From: Bacteroidales bacterium
GTDB lineage: Bacteria > Bacteroidota > Bacteroidia > Bacteroidales > UBA1402
Direction of reading: 5' to 3'
Length of the DNA stretch: 64,000 nucleotides
NCBI GenBank assembly: GCA_017380635.1
Contig: JAFODP010000017.1
Location: 1-64,000, forward strand
Shown: positions 33,286 through 43,031 of the stretch, piece by piece
How the letters are laid out: each line of letters opens with the position of its first letter
Position numbering within the stretch: position 1 is the stretch's first letter
Notes under the pieces: model-generated
Told to the model about the DNA's origin: nothing
The model's input: the letters and a program-made list of their open reading frames with translations, nothing else
Database searches by the model: none
Translations under genes and position numbers: made by a program

Positions 33286-35167
33286 ACTGAAAATCTTTCA
33301 TTTTAATCTCAGCGGAGTCACAAAGATAACGTAAAACTTCCAAAGATTTTTCTTCGGGCGAAGGCAATTGCTGCATCAGCGTACGCAAATCTTTCGGACC
33401 ATCCTCCAAAGCCGTCATAATCGACTCCTTGATGCTTTCCACTTCGTGATAACGCAAGCCACTTTCCGTCCGTTGCAGACAAACATCACATTGTCCGCAA
33501 TTGTAAGTTTTTTTCTGACCGAAATAATGCATCAGACGCTTGCTGCGGCAAATACTGTCGTCGCAAGCATATTGCACCATGGCCGTAATGCGTTCATCGA
33601 AACGTTGCAAACGGGTTTCATACACTTCTTCGCCCAAATTCAATTCCCTGCCTTCCACACGAGGATGCGTAAAAATAATGCATGGCTGCTGACGTCGCGG
33701 AATATAGTGCAGCACGCCCAACGAAGACAAACGGTTGAACAGACGGTAAATTTCCTTTTTATCCAGCCCGCAACGCTCGGCCAACACTTCTTCCTGAATA
33801 GGAATATAATCGGCAAACAATCCCGAATAAGAGCGCAACAAAACTTGCAAAAAATCTTCTTCCTTTTCATCAAAAGAAATGTCGTACAAGTCGTCACGAT
33901 CGATGGTCATCATCAGATGGGCATAGTCGTCAGGGTCGTCGTTGTATTCCAGGTAACCTGCCTGATTCAAAATCGTCAAAGCGCTGTGAACCTGATTGAT
34001 ATTCAAATGATATCGCGATGCGAAGTCGGCCATATCCAACACAAAGCGAGCGCCGTCGCCCTCTCCGGGAGCCAATTCGTAATAATAACAGAGCTTGTCG
34101 TAAATAGTTCGTATATATGGCTTTTGCGGAAAAGTATCACTGACACGGCGCTTCAAAGTTGTAGCATCGGAAGGATGGAAAAGCAAGACAGCATAAGCTT
34201 TCTTACCATCGCGTCCGGCGCGTCCGGCTTCCTGAAAATAGGCTTCCGGCGAATCGGGCAAATCGTAATGCAGCACCAAACGGACATCAGCCTTATCTAT
34301 ACCCATACCAAATGCGTTGGTCGATACAATGACGCGGGTGCGGTTTTCTTTCCAGTCGGCTTGCTTCTTATTTTTAAGTTCCTCGCTCAGTCCGGCATGG
34401 TAATAATCGGCAGAAATGCCTTGTTCTTGAAGGAATTGTGCAATCTCGCGCGTACGCTTACGCATACGGACATACACTACCGCCGTGCCGGGAACGTTCT
34501 GCAACCATCCCAAAATTTGCTGCAGTTTATCTTCGGTCTTACGCACCACATAAGCCAGATTCGGACGCTCGAAACCCACGCGGAAAACATTCTCCTGAGG
34601 GAAAAGCAAACGTTCTTGGATATCGGTCACCACTTCGGCCGTTGCAGTGGCCGTCACCGCCAAAACAGGAACATTGGGCAACAAAGGACGTATGGCCGCA
34701 ATATGCAGATAAGAAGGTCTGAAATCGTAACCCCATTGCGAGATACAGTGCGCTTCGTCCACCACCAGAATGTTCACCTTCAACGACATCAAGCGTTCTT
34801 GAAAAGCGCGCGTAGCCAAGCGTTCGGGCGAAATATACAGAAACTTGAAATCGCCATAAAGACAATTGTCGTAGACCCTGGTAATCGCATCGTTGCTCAT
34901 GCCGGAATGCACACAAGCCGCACGAATGCCCATATCGCGCAAACGTTGCACCTGGTCTTTCATCAGCGCCACCAAGGGAGTCACTACGATGCAAATACCC
35001 TCCAAGGCCAAAGCAGGCACCTGGAAGGTAAGCGACTTTCCCCCACCCGTAGGCATCAAGCCCAGGGTATCTTTACCGGCAGCCACCGATTGGATGATAT
35101 CCAATTGCAAAGGACGAAAATCCTCGTAGCCCCAATAACGTTTCAGTATATCATGAAAAACGCTCAT
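33272..35167 (-). CDS. recQ: ATP-dependent DNA helicase RecQ
   Basis: 631 residues. Helicase motifs are Walker A in MPTGGGKSLTFQVPALAL (about 38-55), VTPLVALMKDQV, DEAH in VVDEAHCISQWGYDFRPSYL, TATATAEV, and motif VI in QEAGRAGRDGK. The zinc-binding subdomain has CDDSIC...CGQCDVC. The C-terminus after the zinc region is short (about 60 residues) and no HRDC domain is visible. RecQ unwinds recombination intermediates 3'-5'. Its ATG overlaps the recJ stop (TGATG), so RecJ nuclease and RecQ helicase, which act together in RecF-type repair, are translationally coupled. Confidence 0.96.
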   Translation of the reverse strand: MSVFHDILKRYWGYEDFRPLQLDIIQSVAAGKDTLGLMPTGGGKSLTFQVPALALEGICIVVTPLVALMKDQVQRLRDMGIRAACVHSGMSNDAITRVYDNCLYGDFKFLYISPERLATRAFQERLMSLKVNILVVDEAHCISQWGYDFRPSYLHIAAIRPLLPNVPVLAVTATATAEVVTDIQERLLFPQENVFRVGFERPNLAYVVRKTEDKLQQILGWLQNVPGTAVVYVRMRKRTREIAQFLQEQGISADYYHAGLSEELKNKKQADWKENRTRVIVSTNAFGMGIDKADVRLVLHYDLPDSPEAYFQEAGRAGRDGKKAYAVLLFHPSDATTLKRRVSDTFPQKPYIRTIYDKLCYYYELAPGEGDGARFVLDMADFASRYHLNINQVHSALTILNQAGYLEYNDDPDDYAHLMMTIDRDDLYDISFDEKEEDFLQVLLRSYSGLFADYIPIQEEVLAERCGLDKKEIYRLFNRLSSLGVLHYIPRRQQPCIIFTHPRVEGRELNLGEEVYETRLQRFDERITAMVQYACDDSICRSKRLMHYFGQKKTYNCGQCDVCLQRTESGLRYHEVESIKESIMTALEDGPKDLRTLMQQLPSPEEKSLEVLRYLCDSAEIKMKDFQYEKA

Positions 35168-36882
35168 CAGGAGTGGATATCTTTCACCAGCAATTGTATA
35201 GAGGTATTACCATTAAAGGTATTTTCTTCGATATGATAACAGATGTCAAAAGGATTGAAAGACTTCACCTTATCGTTGTGTTGCGACATACCGAAGGCAA
35301 TGCCGTTCATGATGCTTTCCGAGTGGCTGTCTACCAATTCCAATTTGAGATGTTCCTGATCGCGACCCACACGACGGCTGGTGCCATAATCGAACACGCG
35401 CTTGGTGCAGAAAATCGGCTTGTTGTTGTCCGGACCGAAAGGATTGAACTGCTTCAGTATACGGAAAAACTTAGGCGTGATATCCTGGAAACGAATTTCT
35501 GCATCGATGTCGATGGTAGGTTGCATCTGTTCTTCCTGAATATTGTCGATAACGTATTGTTCGAAACGCTTGGTAAACAAAGGCACATTCTCGATTTTCA
35601 TCGACAGACCGGCCGCATAGGTATGACCACCAAAGTTTTCCAACAAATCGCGACAAGATTCAATGGCTTTATAAATATCGAAACCGGGCACCGAACGAGC
35701 CGAACCGGTAGCCACATCGCCGGAACGGGTCAAAACCACAGCCGGACGATAATATTCTTCCGACAGACGCGAAGCCACGATACCGATAACGCCCTTATGC
35801 CATTCTTCGTTGTACACCACGATACCCTTGCGTTCTTCCAGATTCTTGCACGACTGCAGAATACGGGTAGCCTCTTCGGTGATATTCTTATCGAGGTCTT
35901 TACGAGCCTGGTTGTAGGTATTGATTTTCATAGCCATTTCCTTGGCCAGTTTGATATCGTTGGTCACGAGCAAATCCACCGCTTCGGCAGCCGAATGAAT
36001 ACGACCCGAAGCATTCAGACGCGGACCAATCTTGAACACGATGTCGCTGATGGTGATTTCTTTGTCGTCCAAATCGCAAACATGGATAATAGCTTTCAGT
36101 CCCACACCGGGATTGGCATTGAGTTGCTTGAGTCCGTGATAAGCCAAAATACGGTTTTCGTCGGTGATGGGCACAATATCGGAAGCGATGCTCACAGCCA
36201 CCAAATCGAGCAAAGGAATAAGTTGCGAGAAAGGGATCTGGTTGTCTTGCGCAAAAGCCTGCATCAATTTAAAGCCAACCCCGCAACCCGACAAATCGTC
36301 GTAAGGATAGGTGGAATCGGGACGCTTGGCATCCAGCACAGCCACCGCATCGGGCAATTCGTCATCGGGTTTGTGATGGTCGCAGATGATGAAGTCTACA
36401 CCTTTCTGCTTGGCATAAGCAATTTTCTCCACCGCCTTGATACCGCAGTCGAGCACAATCACCAGCGAAAAATGGTTGTTGGCAGCAAAGTCGATGCCTT
36501 GATACGAAACGCCGTAACCTTCCACATAGCGGTCGGGCAAATAATAGTCCAGATTAGTGGTATACTGGCGCAAAAAGCGATAAACTAAAGCTACAGCGGT
36601 AGCTCCGTCAACGTCATAATCCCCGTAAATCAAAATTTTCTCTTTATTGGCAATAGCCTGATTCAAACGAGCCACCGCCTTGTCCATATCCTTCATCAAG
36701 AAAGGATCGTGGAGGTCGGTCAGTTGCGGACGGAAGAAACGTTTCGCCCCGTCGAAAGTATGGATGCCGCGTTGCACCAAAAGCTGTGCCAATACAGGGC
36801 TGATGCCCAATTCTTCTGCTAATTTCTTTTTACACTCTTCTTCTTGTGGATTTAACGTTAATAAATTCCATTTGTTGATCAT
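35167..36882 (-). CDS. recJ: Single-stranded-DNA-specific exonuclease RecJ
   Basis: 571 residues from the ATG at 36882 (MINKWNLLTLNPQEEECKKK); a longer in-frame reading to 36972 would start inside the leader and is rejected. DHH-family motifs: LIYGDYDVDGATAVAL, VIVLDCGIKA, CDHHKPDDELPDA (the DHH motif), CGVGFKL and the DHHA1 motif GGHTYAAGLSM, followed by an OB-like C-terminal domain. RecJ is a 5'-3' single-strand nuclease used in recombination and mismatch repair. First gene of the long minus-strand run; read from the -7 box at 36995-37002, with a hairpin (36940-36958) in the leader. Confidence 0.96.
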   Translation of the reverse strand: MINKWNLLTLNPQEEECKKKLAEELGISPVLAQLLVQRGIHTFDGAKRFFRPQLTDLHDPFLMKDMDKAVARLNQAIANKEKILIYGDYDVDGATAVALVYRFLRQYTTNLDYYLPDRYVEGYGVSYQGIDFAANNHFSLVIVLDCGIKAVEKIAYAKQKGVDFIICDHHKPDDELPDAVAVLDAKRPDSTYPYDDLSGCGVGFKLMQAFAQDNQIPFSQLIPLLDLVAVSIASDIVPITDENRILAYHGLKQLNANPGVGLKAIIHVCDLDDKEITISDIVFKIGPRLNASGRIHSAAEAVDLLVTNDIKLAKEMAMKINTYNQARKDLDKNITEEATRILQSCKNLEERKGIVVYNEEWHKGVIGIVASRLSEEYYRPAVVLTRSGDVATGSARSVPGFDIYKAIESCRDLLENFGGHTYAAGLSMKIENVPLFTKRFEQYVIDNIQEEQMQPTIDIDAEIRFQDITPKFFRILKQFNPFGPDNNKPIFCTKRVFDYGTSRRVGRDQEHLKLELVDSHSESIMNGIAFGMSQHNDKVKSFNPFDICYHIEENTFNGNTSIQLLVKDIHS

Positions 36883-36939
36883 CAATATATTATTTTGTTT
36901 TTTCTTGCTTATCAAGAGGCCTCCTCGCCGGAAGCTAAA

Positions 36940-36958
36940 AGACGCATTATCAGCGTCT
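36940..36958 (-). repeat. Hairpin in the recJ leader
   Basis: Arms AGACGC and GCGTCT (36940-36945 and 36953-36958) pair around seven bases. On the minus strand the stem is followed by TTTT, so it looks like a weak terminator or attenuator 58 bases before the recJ ATG. Confidence 0.4.
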
Positions 36959-36994
36959 GAGCCAAACTCCACCCAAGGTAGAATTCATAACCCA

Positions 36995-37002
36995 CAAAGA
37001 TA
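36995..37002 (-). promoter_or_regulatory. -7 promoter box of the recJ-recQ run
   Basis: TATCTTTG on the minus strand matches TAnnTTTG exactly. No good -33 match was found. Confidence 0.55.
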
Positions 37003-37093
37003 GACAAATAATATCAGGAAAAAAGAGCAAAAGGGATTTATTTTTTCAAAATAAAATAAAGCGGTTTACGTTAGTATTCTATGGGGGAATTTA

Positions 37094-37101
37094 TACCTTT
37101 G
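37094..37101 (+). promoter_or_regulatory. -7 promoter box of the tsaC/sua5-type gene
   Basis: TACCTTTG matches TAnnTTTG exactly; a TTAG at 37071-37074 is a possible weak -33 element. The ATG at 37140 is 38 bases downstream. Confidence 0.6.
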
Positions 37102-37139
37102 TGAGTTTGGAAATTTCGCATAAAACATACATAAAAAAC

Positions 37140-37712
37140 ATGTCAACTTTATCCGAAGAAATCAAGAAAGCGCGCGAGGTAATTTACCAAGGCGGCGTAA
37201 TATTATACCCCACCGACACCATCTGGGGCATCGGCTGTGATGCCACCAATGAGCAGGCCGTTGCCAAAGTGTACGCCATCAAGCAACGTGCCGAAAGCAA
37301 AGCTCTTTTGTGTTTGGTCGACAGCATACAGCGTTTACAGAATTATGTGCAGGATTTTCCCGAAATCGCCTGGGATTTAATCGATTGCAGCGACAAACCG
37401 CTCACCATTATCTACGAGCGCGGACGCAATCTTGCCAACAATTTATTGGGCGAAGACGGCAGCATCGGCATACGCATTACCAAGGAAGCTTTTTCTCACG
37501 GACTTTGCGAAGCGGTGCGCAAACCCATCGTTTCCACATCGGCCAATATTGCCGGAGCAGCCTCGCCGAAATGTTTTGCCGACATCGATCCGGACATCAT
37601 CGCGGCGGTGGATTATGTGGTGGATTATCGTCGCGAGGAAAAGGAAAATCCCAAGGCTTCTTCCATTATTAAATTGGGCACTTACGGAGAAATCAACATC
37701 ATCAGACCATGA
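37140..37712 (+). CDS. L-threonylcarbamoyladenylate synthase (YrdC/TsaC family)
   Basis: 190 residues from the ATG at 37140, chosen over an in-frame ATG at 37101 that overlaps the promoter. It is the YrdC domain alone, without the Sua5 C-terminal domain: VIYQGGVILYPTDTIWGIGC, KVYAIKQRAESKALLCLVD, KPLTIIYERG, GSIGIRIT and PIVSTSANIAG. The enzyme makes threonylcarbamoyl-AMP from Thr, bicarbonate and ATP for the t6A37 modification of ANN-decoding tRNAs. Its stop overlaps the start of the next gene (ATGA). Confidence 0.94.
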   Translation: MSTLSEEIKKAREVIYQGGVILYPTDTIWGIGCDATNEQAVAKVYAIKQRAESKALLCLVDSIQRLQNYVQDFPEIAWDLIDCSDKPLTIIYERGRNLANNLLGEDGSIGIRITKEAFSHGLCEAVRKPIVSTSANIAGAASPKCFADIDPDIIAAVDYVVDYRREEKENPKASSIIKLGTYGEINIIRP

Positions 37713-39139
37713 GCGATCGTCAGCGCAATTTTCGTTACCTTGTTCTTGATTGGATTTTCAGCCTGCTAGCCTGGAATCTGTTCTACCTGTTCCGATATCA
37801 GGAATTGGGCGCACAGACCGGTTTTAGCAGTTTGCAGGCTTATCTTTTCCATGGCAAGGCCCTTTTGCTCGATGTGCTCATTCCTTGTTTTTGGATATTG
37901 CTTTCCGCCCTGAGCGGCTATTATCATCAACCGAGAAAAAAGAGCATCGGCGGCGACGTATTGCATAGTCTTATCATCTGTGTTTTAGGCAGTTTAGCGA
38001 TATTTTTTACCGTTATTATCAACGATTTACCCGAAAATTACACCCAATATTATCAACTGTTCATCGCCATTTTTGTCTGTCAATTTCTGTTGATGCTGCT
38101 ACCGCGATGTCTGCTCACTTCGGCCAAGAACAGACAACATTTGCTCGGAAAAAGCGGCATCAGAACCATTGTTATCGGCAGCGGCGAGAAAGCCCATCGT
38201 CTGAAAAACGAATACCAACGACGCCTGCGCAGCAACGACGACCTGATTGTGGGTTATATCGCTTTGGAAAACGAAAGTTCGCAGCAGAACGATAGCCCGC
38301 ACATACCCGCAAACGAAATCCTTGGCTCGATGGAAAATTTGCCTGATATCATCCAAAAAGAGAAAATCGAACATATCATCATTGCCGGCGATTTCAGCAA
38401 AGAGGAAGAGCAACAGAAAATCATCGACAAACTTTATTGTCATCGCTTGGAAATGCATCTGTTTTCGGGCAGCAAGCAAGCCTTCGGCAAAGACATTTCG
38501 CTCAGTTCGGTAAGCGGCATTCCCCTGGTCAGACTCACACCGGCCGGCATGCAGGCTTGGGAAATGAACATGAAAAGAATTTTCGACATTTTCATTTCCA
38601 TCCTCGGATTGATTTGCCTGAGTCCTTTGCTTTTGTTTTTAATGCTTCGCGTGAAGATGGATTCCAAAGGTCCGATTTTTTTCACCCAAGAACGTCTGGG
38701 AAAAGACGCCAAGACTTTCCGCATCATTAAATTCCGCACCATGCGCACCGATGCCGAAGCAGAAGGCCCGCAACTTTCTTCGGCCAACGACAGCCGCATC
38801 ACTAAGTTTGGCGCCATCATGCGTCGTTATCGCTTGGACGAATTACCTCAGTTGCTGAACGTTATCAAAGGTGATATGTCTTTGGTGGGCCCGCGTCCGG
38901 AGCGCGCCTATTACGCGAAACAGATCTTGCAACAAGCGCCTCATTACGAATTGATTTATCAGGTGCGTCCCGGCATCACTTCCTTGGGCATGGCCAAATT
39001 TGGTTACGCCAACACGGTGGAAAAAATGATTGAACGCCTCGACTACGACATCATCTACTTGAAGCAAGCTTCCTTGCTGATGGATATTAAAATATTGGTA
39101 TTCACCATCAAACCCGTATTGTCGGGCAGTGGATTGTAA
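37709..39139 (+). CDS. Exopolysaccharide initiating sugar transferase (WcaJ-like)
   Basis: 476 residues. Four or five N-terminal membrane segments (about 10-30, 45-70, 90-110, 118-135), a CoA-binding-like cytoplasmic domain (TIVIGSGEKAHRL, then GSMENLPDIIQ), one further membrane segment (FDIFISILGLICLSPLLLFL, about 291-310) and the C-terminal sugar-phosphate transferase domain (KGPIFFTQERLGK, IIKFRTMRTDAE, LDELPQLLNVIKGDMSLVGP, RPE). This family attaches the first sugar phosphate to undecaprenyl phosphate. It is coupled to the tsaC-type gene by ATGA. No other polysaccharide gene is beside it; the flippase and GT genes lie about 8 kb away in the opposite operon. Confidence 0.93.
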   Translation: MSDRQRNFRYLVLDWIFSLLAWNLFYLFRYQELGAQTGFSSLQAYLFHGKALLLDVLIPCFWILLSALSGYYHQPRKKSIGGDVLHSLIICVLGSLAIFFTVIINDLPENYTQYYQLFIAIFVCQFLLMLLPRCLLTSAKNRQHLLGKSGIRTIVIGSGEKAHRLKNEYQRRLRSNDDLIVGYIALENESSQQNDSPHIPANEILGSMENLPDIIQKEKIEHIIIAGDFSKEEEQQKIIDKLYCHRLEMHLFSGSKQAFGKDISLSSVSGIPLVRLTPAGMQAWEMNMKRIFDIFISILGLICLSPLLLFLMLRVKMDSKGPIFFTQERLGKDAKTFRIIKFRTMRTDAEAEGPQLSSANDSRITKFGAIMRRYRLDELPQLLNVIKGDMSLVGPRPERAYYAKQILQQAPHYELIYQVRPGITSLGMAKFGYANTVEKMIERLDYDIIYLKQASLLMDIKILVFTIKPVLSGSGL

Positions 39140-39163
39140 CATTTTTACGCATAAATCTTTATC

Positions 39164-41041
39164 ATGATAGTCTGTATTGCAGAAAAGCCTTCCGTAGCCA
39201 GAGATATTGCCGCCGTTTTGGGCGCCACGCAGCGTCGCGACGGATATTTAGAAGGAAAAGGTTATCAGGTAACCTGGACTTTCGGTCATCTCTGTCGCTT
39301 ATTGGAACCACACGAATATAACGAACAATGGAAAAGTTGGGCGCTGAGCCGTCTGCCCATGATGCCCGATAAATTCCAGACCAAAGTAGCCGAGGACGCC
39401 GGCGTTCAGAAACAATTCAACATCATCGCCTCGTTGGTGCAGCAAGCCGAAATGGTGGTAAACTGCGGCGATGCCGGACAAGAAGGTGAATTGATACAAC
39501 GCTGGGTATTGAACCAAGCGGGTTGCAAATGTCCCGTACAGCGTCTTTGGATTTCCTCGCTCACACCGGAAGCCATCAAAGAAGGTTTCGAAAAGCTGAA
39601 GCCCGCATCGGCCTATCAATTATTGTACGAAGCCGGCATGATGCGTGCCATCGGCGACTGGATGTTGGGAATGAACGCTACCCGCGCCTACACTTTGCGT
39701 TATGGTCAAAATCGTCAGGTCTTGTCTATCGGGAGAGTGCAGACGCCCACTTTGGCGCTAATAGTGAAACGTCATCACGAGATTGCGCAGTTTAAGCCGG
39801 AACAATATTGGGAACTGAAAACGCTTTATCGCGATACCACTTTCGCCTCGACCAAAGGAAAATTCAGCAAAGAAGAAGATGCCCGCGAACTGTTGGAAAA
39901 GATAAGTCAGGAACTTTTCCGCGTCACTAAAGTGGAAAAGAAAAAAGGCACGGAATATGCGCCTCGCCTTTTCGACCTGACATCCTTGCAAGTGGAATGC
40001 AACAAGCGCTATGCTTTTTCGGCCGACGAAACACTGAAAATCATCCAAAGCCTTTACGAAAAGAAACTTACCACTTATCCGCGTGTGGACACCACCTATC
40101 TGAGCGACGACATTTATCCCAAAGTTCCCGGTATTTTGAAAGGAATTGCGCCGGCCTACGAAACCTTGGTGCCCACTTTGCTGGAAACGGCCAAGCTGCC
40201 CAAATCGAAGAAAGTGTTCGACAACAGCAAGGTTACCGACCACCATGCCATCATTCCCACGGGCGTGAGACCGGCCGGCATGGATGCCAACGAAGCCAAG
40301 GTGTACGATATGGTGGCGCGTCGTTTTATCGCCGCCTTCTATCCGGATTGTAAGATTGCTACCACCAGTGTGTTGGGCGAAGCGGGCGAAGTGGAATTCA
40401 AAGCCAATGGAAAAGTGATACTGAGTCCCGGCTGGCGCGTGGTATTCGAAGACAAACTTCCCGACGAAAAGAACGACAAGGAAGAAGAAAAGACCCTACC
40501 CGATTTTCAGGAAGGCGAAGAAGGTCTGCACGAAGCTTCATTGGCCGAAAAATGGACATCTCCGCCCAAGCCTTATACCGAAGCCTCACTTTTGCGTGCC
40601 ATGGAAACCGCCGGCAAGAATGTGGAAGACGAAGTGCTTCGCGAGGCCATGAAAGAAAATGGTATCGGCAGGCCAAGTACGCGCGCGTCCATCATCGAGA
40701 CTTTGCTCAAGCGCGATTACATCCGCAAGGAACGCAAAAACCTCATTGCCACCGACACCGGCATCCAACTGATTCAAACCATACAGCAAGATTTGCTCAA
40801 ATCGGCCGAATTGACGGGGCAATGGGAAAAGAAACTGCGCGACATCGAAAAAGGCGAATACAAAAGCCAGGCCTTCATGCAAGATCTGAAGCTCATGGTA
40901 TCGGAAGTGGTTTTTGCTGTCAAGAACGATAAAACGGGCGAATTGTGTCCTTTGTGCCGCCAAGGCCGACTGATTCGTGGCAAACAATCTTATGGTTGCA
41001 GTCGCTGGAAAGAAGGATGTAGCTATCGTGCGCCGTTTTAA
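39164..41041 (+). CDS. topB: DNA topoisomerase III
   Basis: 625 residues, type IA topoisomerase. The Toprim domain begins IVCIAEKPSVARDIAAVLGA and has NCGDAGQEGELI; the active-site Tyr is in KKLTTYPRVDTTYLSDDIY; GIGRPSTRASIIETLLKRDYI is the usual domain-closing motif. The C-terminus carries one four-Cys zinc element (CPLCRQGRLIRG...CSRWKEGCSY). TopB decatenates and relaxes DNA and often works with RecQ-type helicases; recQ is 4 kb away on the other strand. It follows the sugar-transferase gene by 24 bases. Confidence 0.96.
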   Translation: MIVCIAEKPSVARDIAAVLGATQRRDGYLEGKGYQVTWTFGHLCRLLEPHEYNEQWKSWALSRLPMMPDKFQTKVAEDAGVQKQFNIIASLVQQAEMVVNCGDAGQEGELIQRWVLNQAGCKCPVQRLWISSLTPEAIKEGFEKLKPASAYQLLYEAGMMRAIGDWMLGMNATRAYTLRYGQNRQVLSIGRVQTPTLALIVKRHHEIAQFKPEQYWELKTLYRDTTFASTKGKFSKEEDARELLEKISQELFRVTKVEKKKGTEYAPRLFDLTSLQVECNKRYAFSADETLKIIQSLYEKKLTTYPRVDTTYLSDDIYPKVPGILKGIAPAYETLVPTLLETAKLPKSKKVFDNSKVTDHHAIIPTGVRPAGMDANEAKVYDMVARRFIAAFYPDCKIATTSVLGEAGEVEFKANGKVILSPGWRVVFEDKLPDEKNDKEEEKTLPDFQEGEEGLHEASLAEKWTSPPKPYTEASLLRAMETAGKNVEDEVLREAMKENGIGRPSTRASIIETLLKRDYIRKERKNLIATDTGIQLIQTIQQDLLKSAELTGQWEKKLRDIEKGEYKSQAFMQDLKLMVSEVVFAVKNDKTGELCPLCRQGRLIRGKQSYGCSRWKEGCSYRAPF

Positions 41042-41052
41042 ACAAATTTTAT

Positions 41053-41060
41053 TACTTTTG
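41053..41060 (+). promoter_or_regulatory. -7 promoter box of dsbD
   Basis: TACTTTTG matches TAnnTTTG exactly, 34 bases before the ATG at 41095. Confidence 0.55.
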
Positions 41061-41094
41061 CGGGTTCAATTAATTATAGGTCAATTATTACTTT

Positions 41095-43017
41095 ATGAAT
41101 AGATTTTTATCAACTATCGTTTGCAGTTTTATCTGCCTGATGTCGTTCGCACAAATGGAAAATCCCGCCAAATGGAACTATCGTTTGGTGGAAAATGCCG
41201 ATGGTGCCCATATTGAATTCAAAGTAAACATCGATCCGGGTTGGCATATGTACGACCTAAATCTGCCCGAAGGCGGTCCGGTGTCCACTACTTTTCATTT
41301 CGAAAAATTGCAAGGCTGCAGTTTGGCCGGCGAAATCCAACCGTTGCAAAAAGCCAAGAGCTACCACGATGCCATTTTTAATATGATGCTTCGCACCTAC
41401 GAAAAGCAAGCCAGTTTCGTACAAGCCATCACCATCGAAAACCGCGAATTGCTGCACATAGAAGGTTATGTGCAATATATGCTTTGTGACGATCAGGCTT
41501 GTCTACCTCCCAACAGTTTGGAATTCAGCATAGGAAACCTGCAGGAAGAAGCCGCTCCGGCCGCTATTTCCGGCTTGGACGCGCTCAGCCAACACCCCGA
41601 ACTTTGGAACCCCGTTATCGGAGAATTGCAAGCCTTTGGCGGCAACAACAATATCAACAGCAGCAACACGGCCGCATGGCTTATTTTCATTTACGGATTC
41701 GTGGGTGGTTTGCTGGCACTTTTCACGCCTTGCGTTTGGCCCATTATCCCCATGACGGTAAGCTTCTTTTTGAAACGTAATCGCGATCGTCGTAAAGCCA
41801 TCAAGGATGCCATCAGCTACGGCATTTCCATCGTGGTGATTTATTTGGTGGTAGGCCTTAGCATCACCTTGATTTTCGGCGCCAGCGCCTTGAACAGCTT
41901 GGCCACCAATGCCGTTTTCAATCTGATTTTCTTCCTTTTGCTCGTTGCTTTTGCCTTGTCGTTCTTCGGATTGTTCGAATTGGTACTGCCCGCATCTTGG
42001 TCGAATAAAATGGACGGCATGGCCGACAAAACCAGCGGTTTGCTCAGCATCTTCTTCATGGCATTCACCTTGGTGTTGGTTTCCTTCTCTTGTACCGGCC
42101 CCATCATCGGAACCTTGCTGGTGGAAGCCTCTACACAAGGCGGTTTGTTGGGTCCGACACTCGGTATGAGCGGTTTTGCTTTGGCATTAGCTTTGCCCTT
42201 TACCCTTTTCGCTATTTTCCCCAACATCATGCAGTCGATGCCTCGTAGCGGTGGATGGTTGCAAACTTTCAAAGTAGTATTGGGCTTCCTCGAACTGGCC
42301 TTGTCGTTGAAATTCCTCTCCGTGGCCGATATGGCTTATTCTTGGGGCATCTTGCCGCGCGAAGTCTTTATCATTCTATGGATTATCATCGCCATCAGTC
42401 TGGGACTTTATTTGCTGAATGTGATTCGTTTCCCGCACGACGAAAAAGTGGACAAACTCTCGTGGATTCGCATTTCGGGCGCCATTGTCAGTTTCTTGTT
42501 TGCCGCCTATATGATTCCCGGTGTATTGGGCGCGCCCACCAAAGCCATTTCTGCTTTCACGCCGCCCATGTCGACCCAGCATATCCACGTATTCTCTTCG
42601 CATGTTGAACCCGATTTCTACAGCTACGAAGAAGGCATGTTGGCCGCACAAGCACAAAACAAGAAAGTCTTGATCGATTTCTCCGGTTATGGTTGCGTCA
42701 ATTGCCGCAAAATGGAAAACGCCGTTTGGACCGACACGCGCGTAAAAGCCAAGTTGGAAAAAGATTTCGTACTGATCTCCTTGATGGTAGACGACAAGAC
42801 AGCTTTGGAAAATATGGTCAGCATCGAAGAAAACGGACAAACGCGCAAGTTGCGCAGCATCGGCGACAAATGGAGTTACCTGCAACGTTACAAATTCGGC
42901 GCCAATGCCCAACCTTTCTATCTGATACTCACTCCCGAAGGTCGTCCGCTGACACATGCTTACGCTTTCAACGACGATCCCAAAGATTTTCTAGACTATC
43001 TGAATAGCGTAGAATAA
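41095..43017 (+). CDS. dsbD: Thiol:disulfide interchange protein DsbD
   Basis: 640 residues with the three-part DsbD layout. A signal peptide (about 1-19) and an N-terminal periplasmic domain whose Cys pair is in YMLCDDQACLPP; eight membrane segments (about 200-480) with the paired Cys in LFTPCVWPIIPMTVSFF and FSCTGPIIGTLLVEA; and a C-terminal thioredoxin-like domain with CxxC in FSGYGCVNCRKMEN. It carries electrons from cytoplasmic thioredoxin to periplasmic proteins. Own promoter and a strong terminator at 43032. Confidence 0.95.
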   Translation: MNRFLSTIVCSFICLMSFAQMENPAKWNYRLVENADGAHIEFKVNIDPGWHMYDLNLPEGGPVSTTFHFEKLQGCSLAGEIQPLQKAKSYHDAIFNMMLRTYEKQASFVQAITIENRELLHIEGYVQYMLCDDQACLPPNSLEFSIGNLQEEAAPAAISGLDALSQHPELWNPVIGELQAFGGNNNINSSNTAAWLIFIYGFVGGLLALFTPCVWPIIPMTVSFFLKRNRDRRKAIKDAISYGISIVVIYLVVGLSITLIFGASALNSLATNAVFNLIFFLLLVAFALSFFGLFELVLPASWSNKMDGMADKTSGLLSIFFMAFTLVLVSFSCTGPIIGTLLVEASTQGGLLGPTLGMSGFALALALPFTLFAIFPNIMQSMPRSGGWLQTFKVVLGFLELALSLKFLSVADMAYSWGILPREVFIILWIIIAISLGLYLLNVIRFPHDEKVDKLSWIRISGAIVSFLFAAYMIPGVLGAPTKAISAFTPPMSTQHIHVFSSHVEPDFYSYEEGMLAAQAQNKKVLIDFSGYGCVNCRKMENAVWTDTRVKAKLEKDFVLISLMVDDKTALENMVSIEENGQTRKLRSIGDKWSYLQRYKFGANAQPFYLILTPEGRPLTHAYAFNDDPKDFLDYLNSVE

Positions 43018-43031
43018 CAACACAATAGTTT

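Noticed and set aside
33368..35236. A 622-codon plus-strand open frame opposite recQ
   Set aside because: Antisense to recQ, whose helicase motifs are complete; no recognisable domain in the opposite frame.
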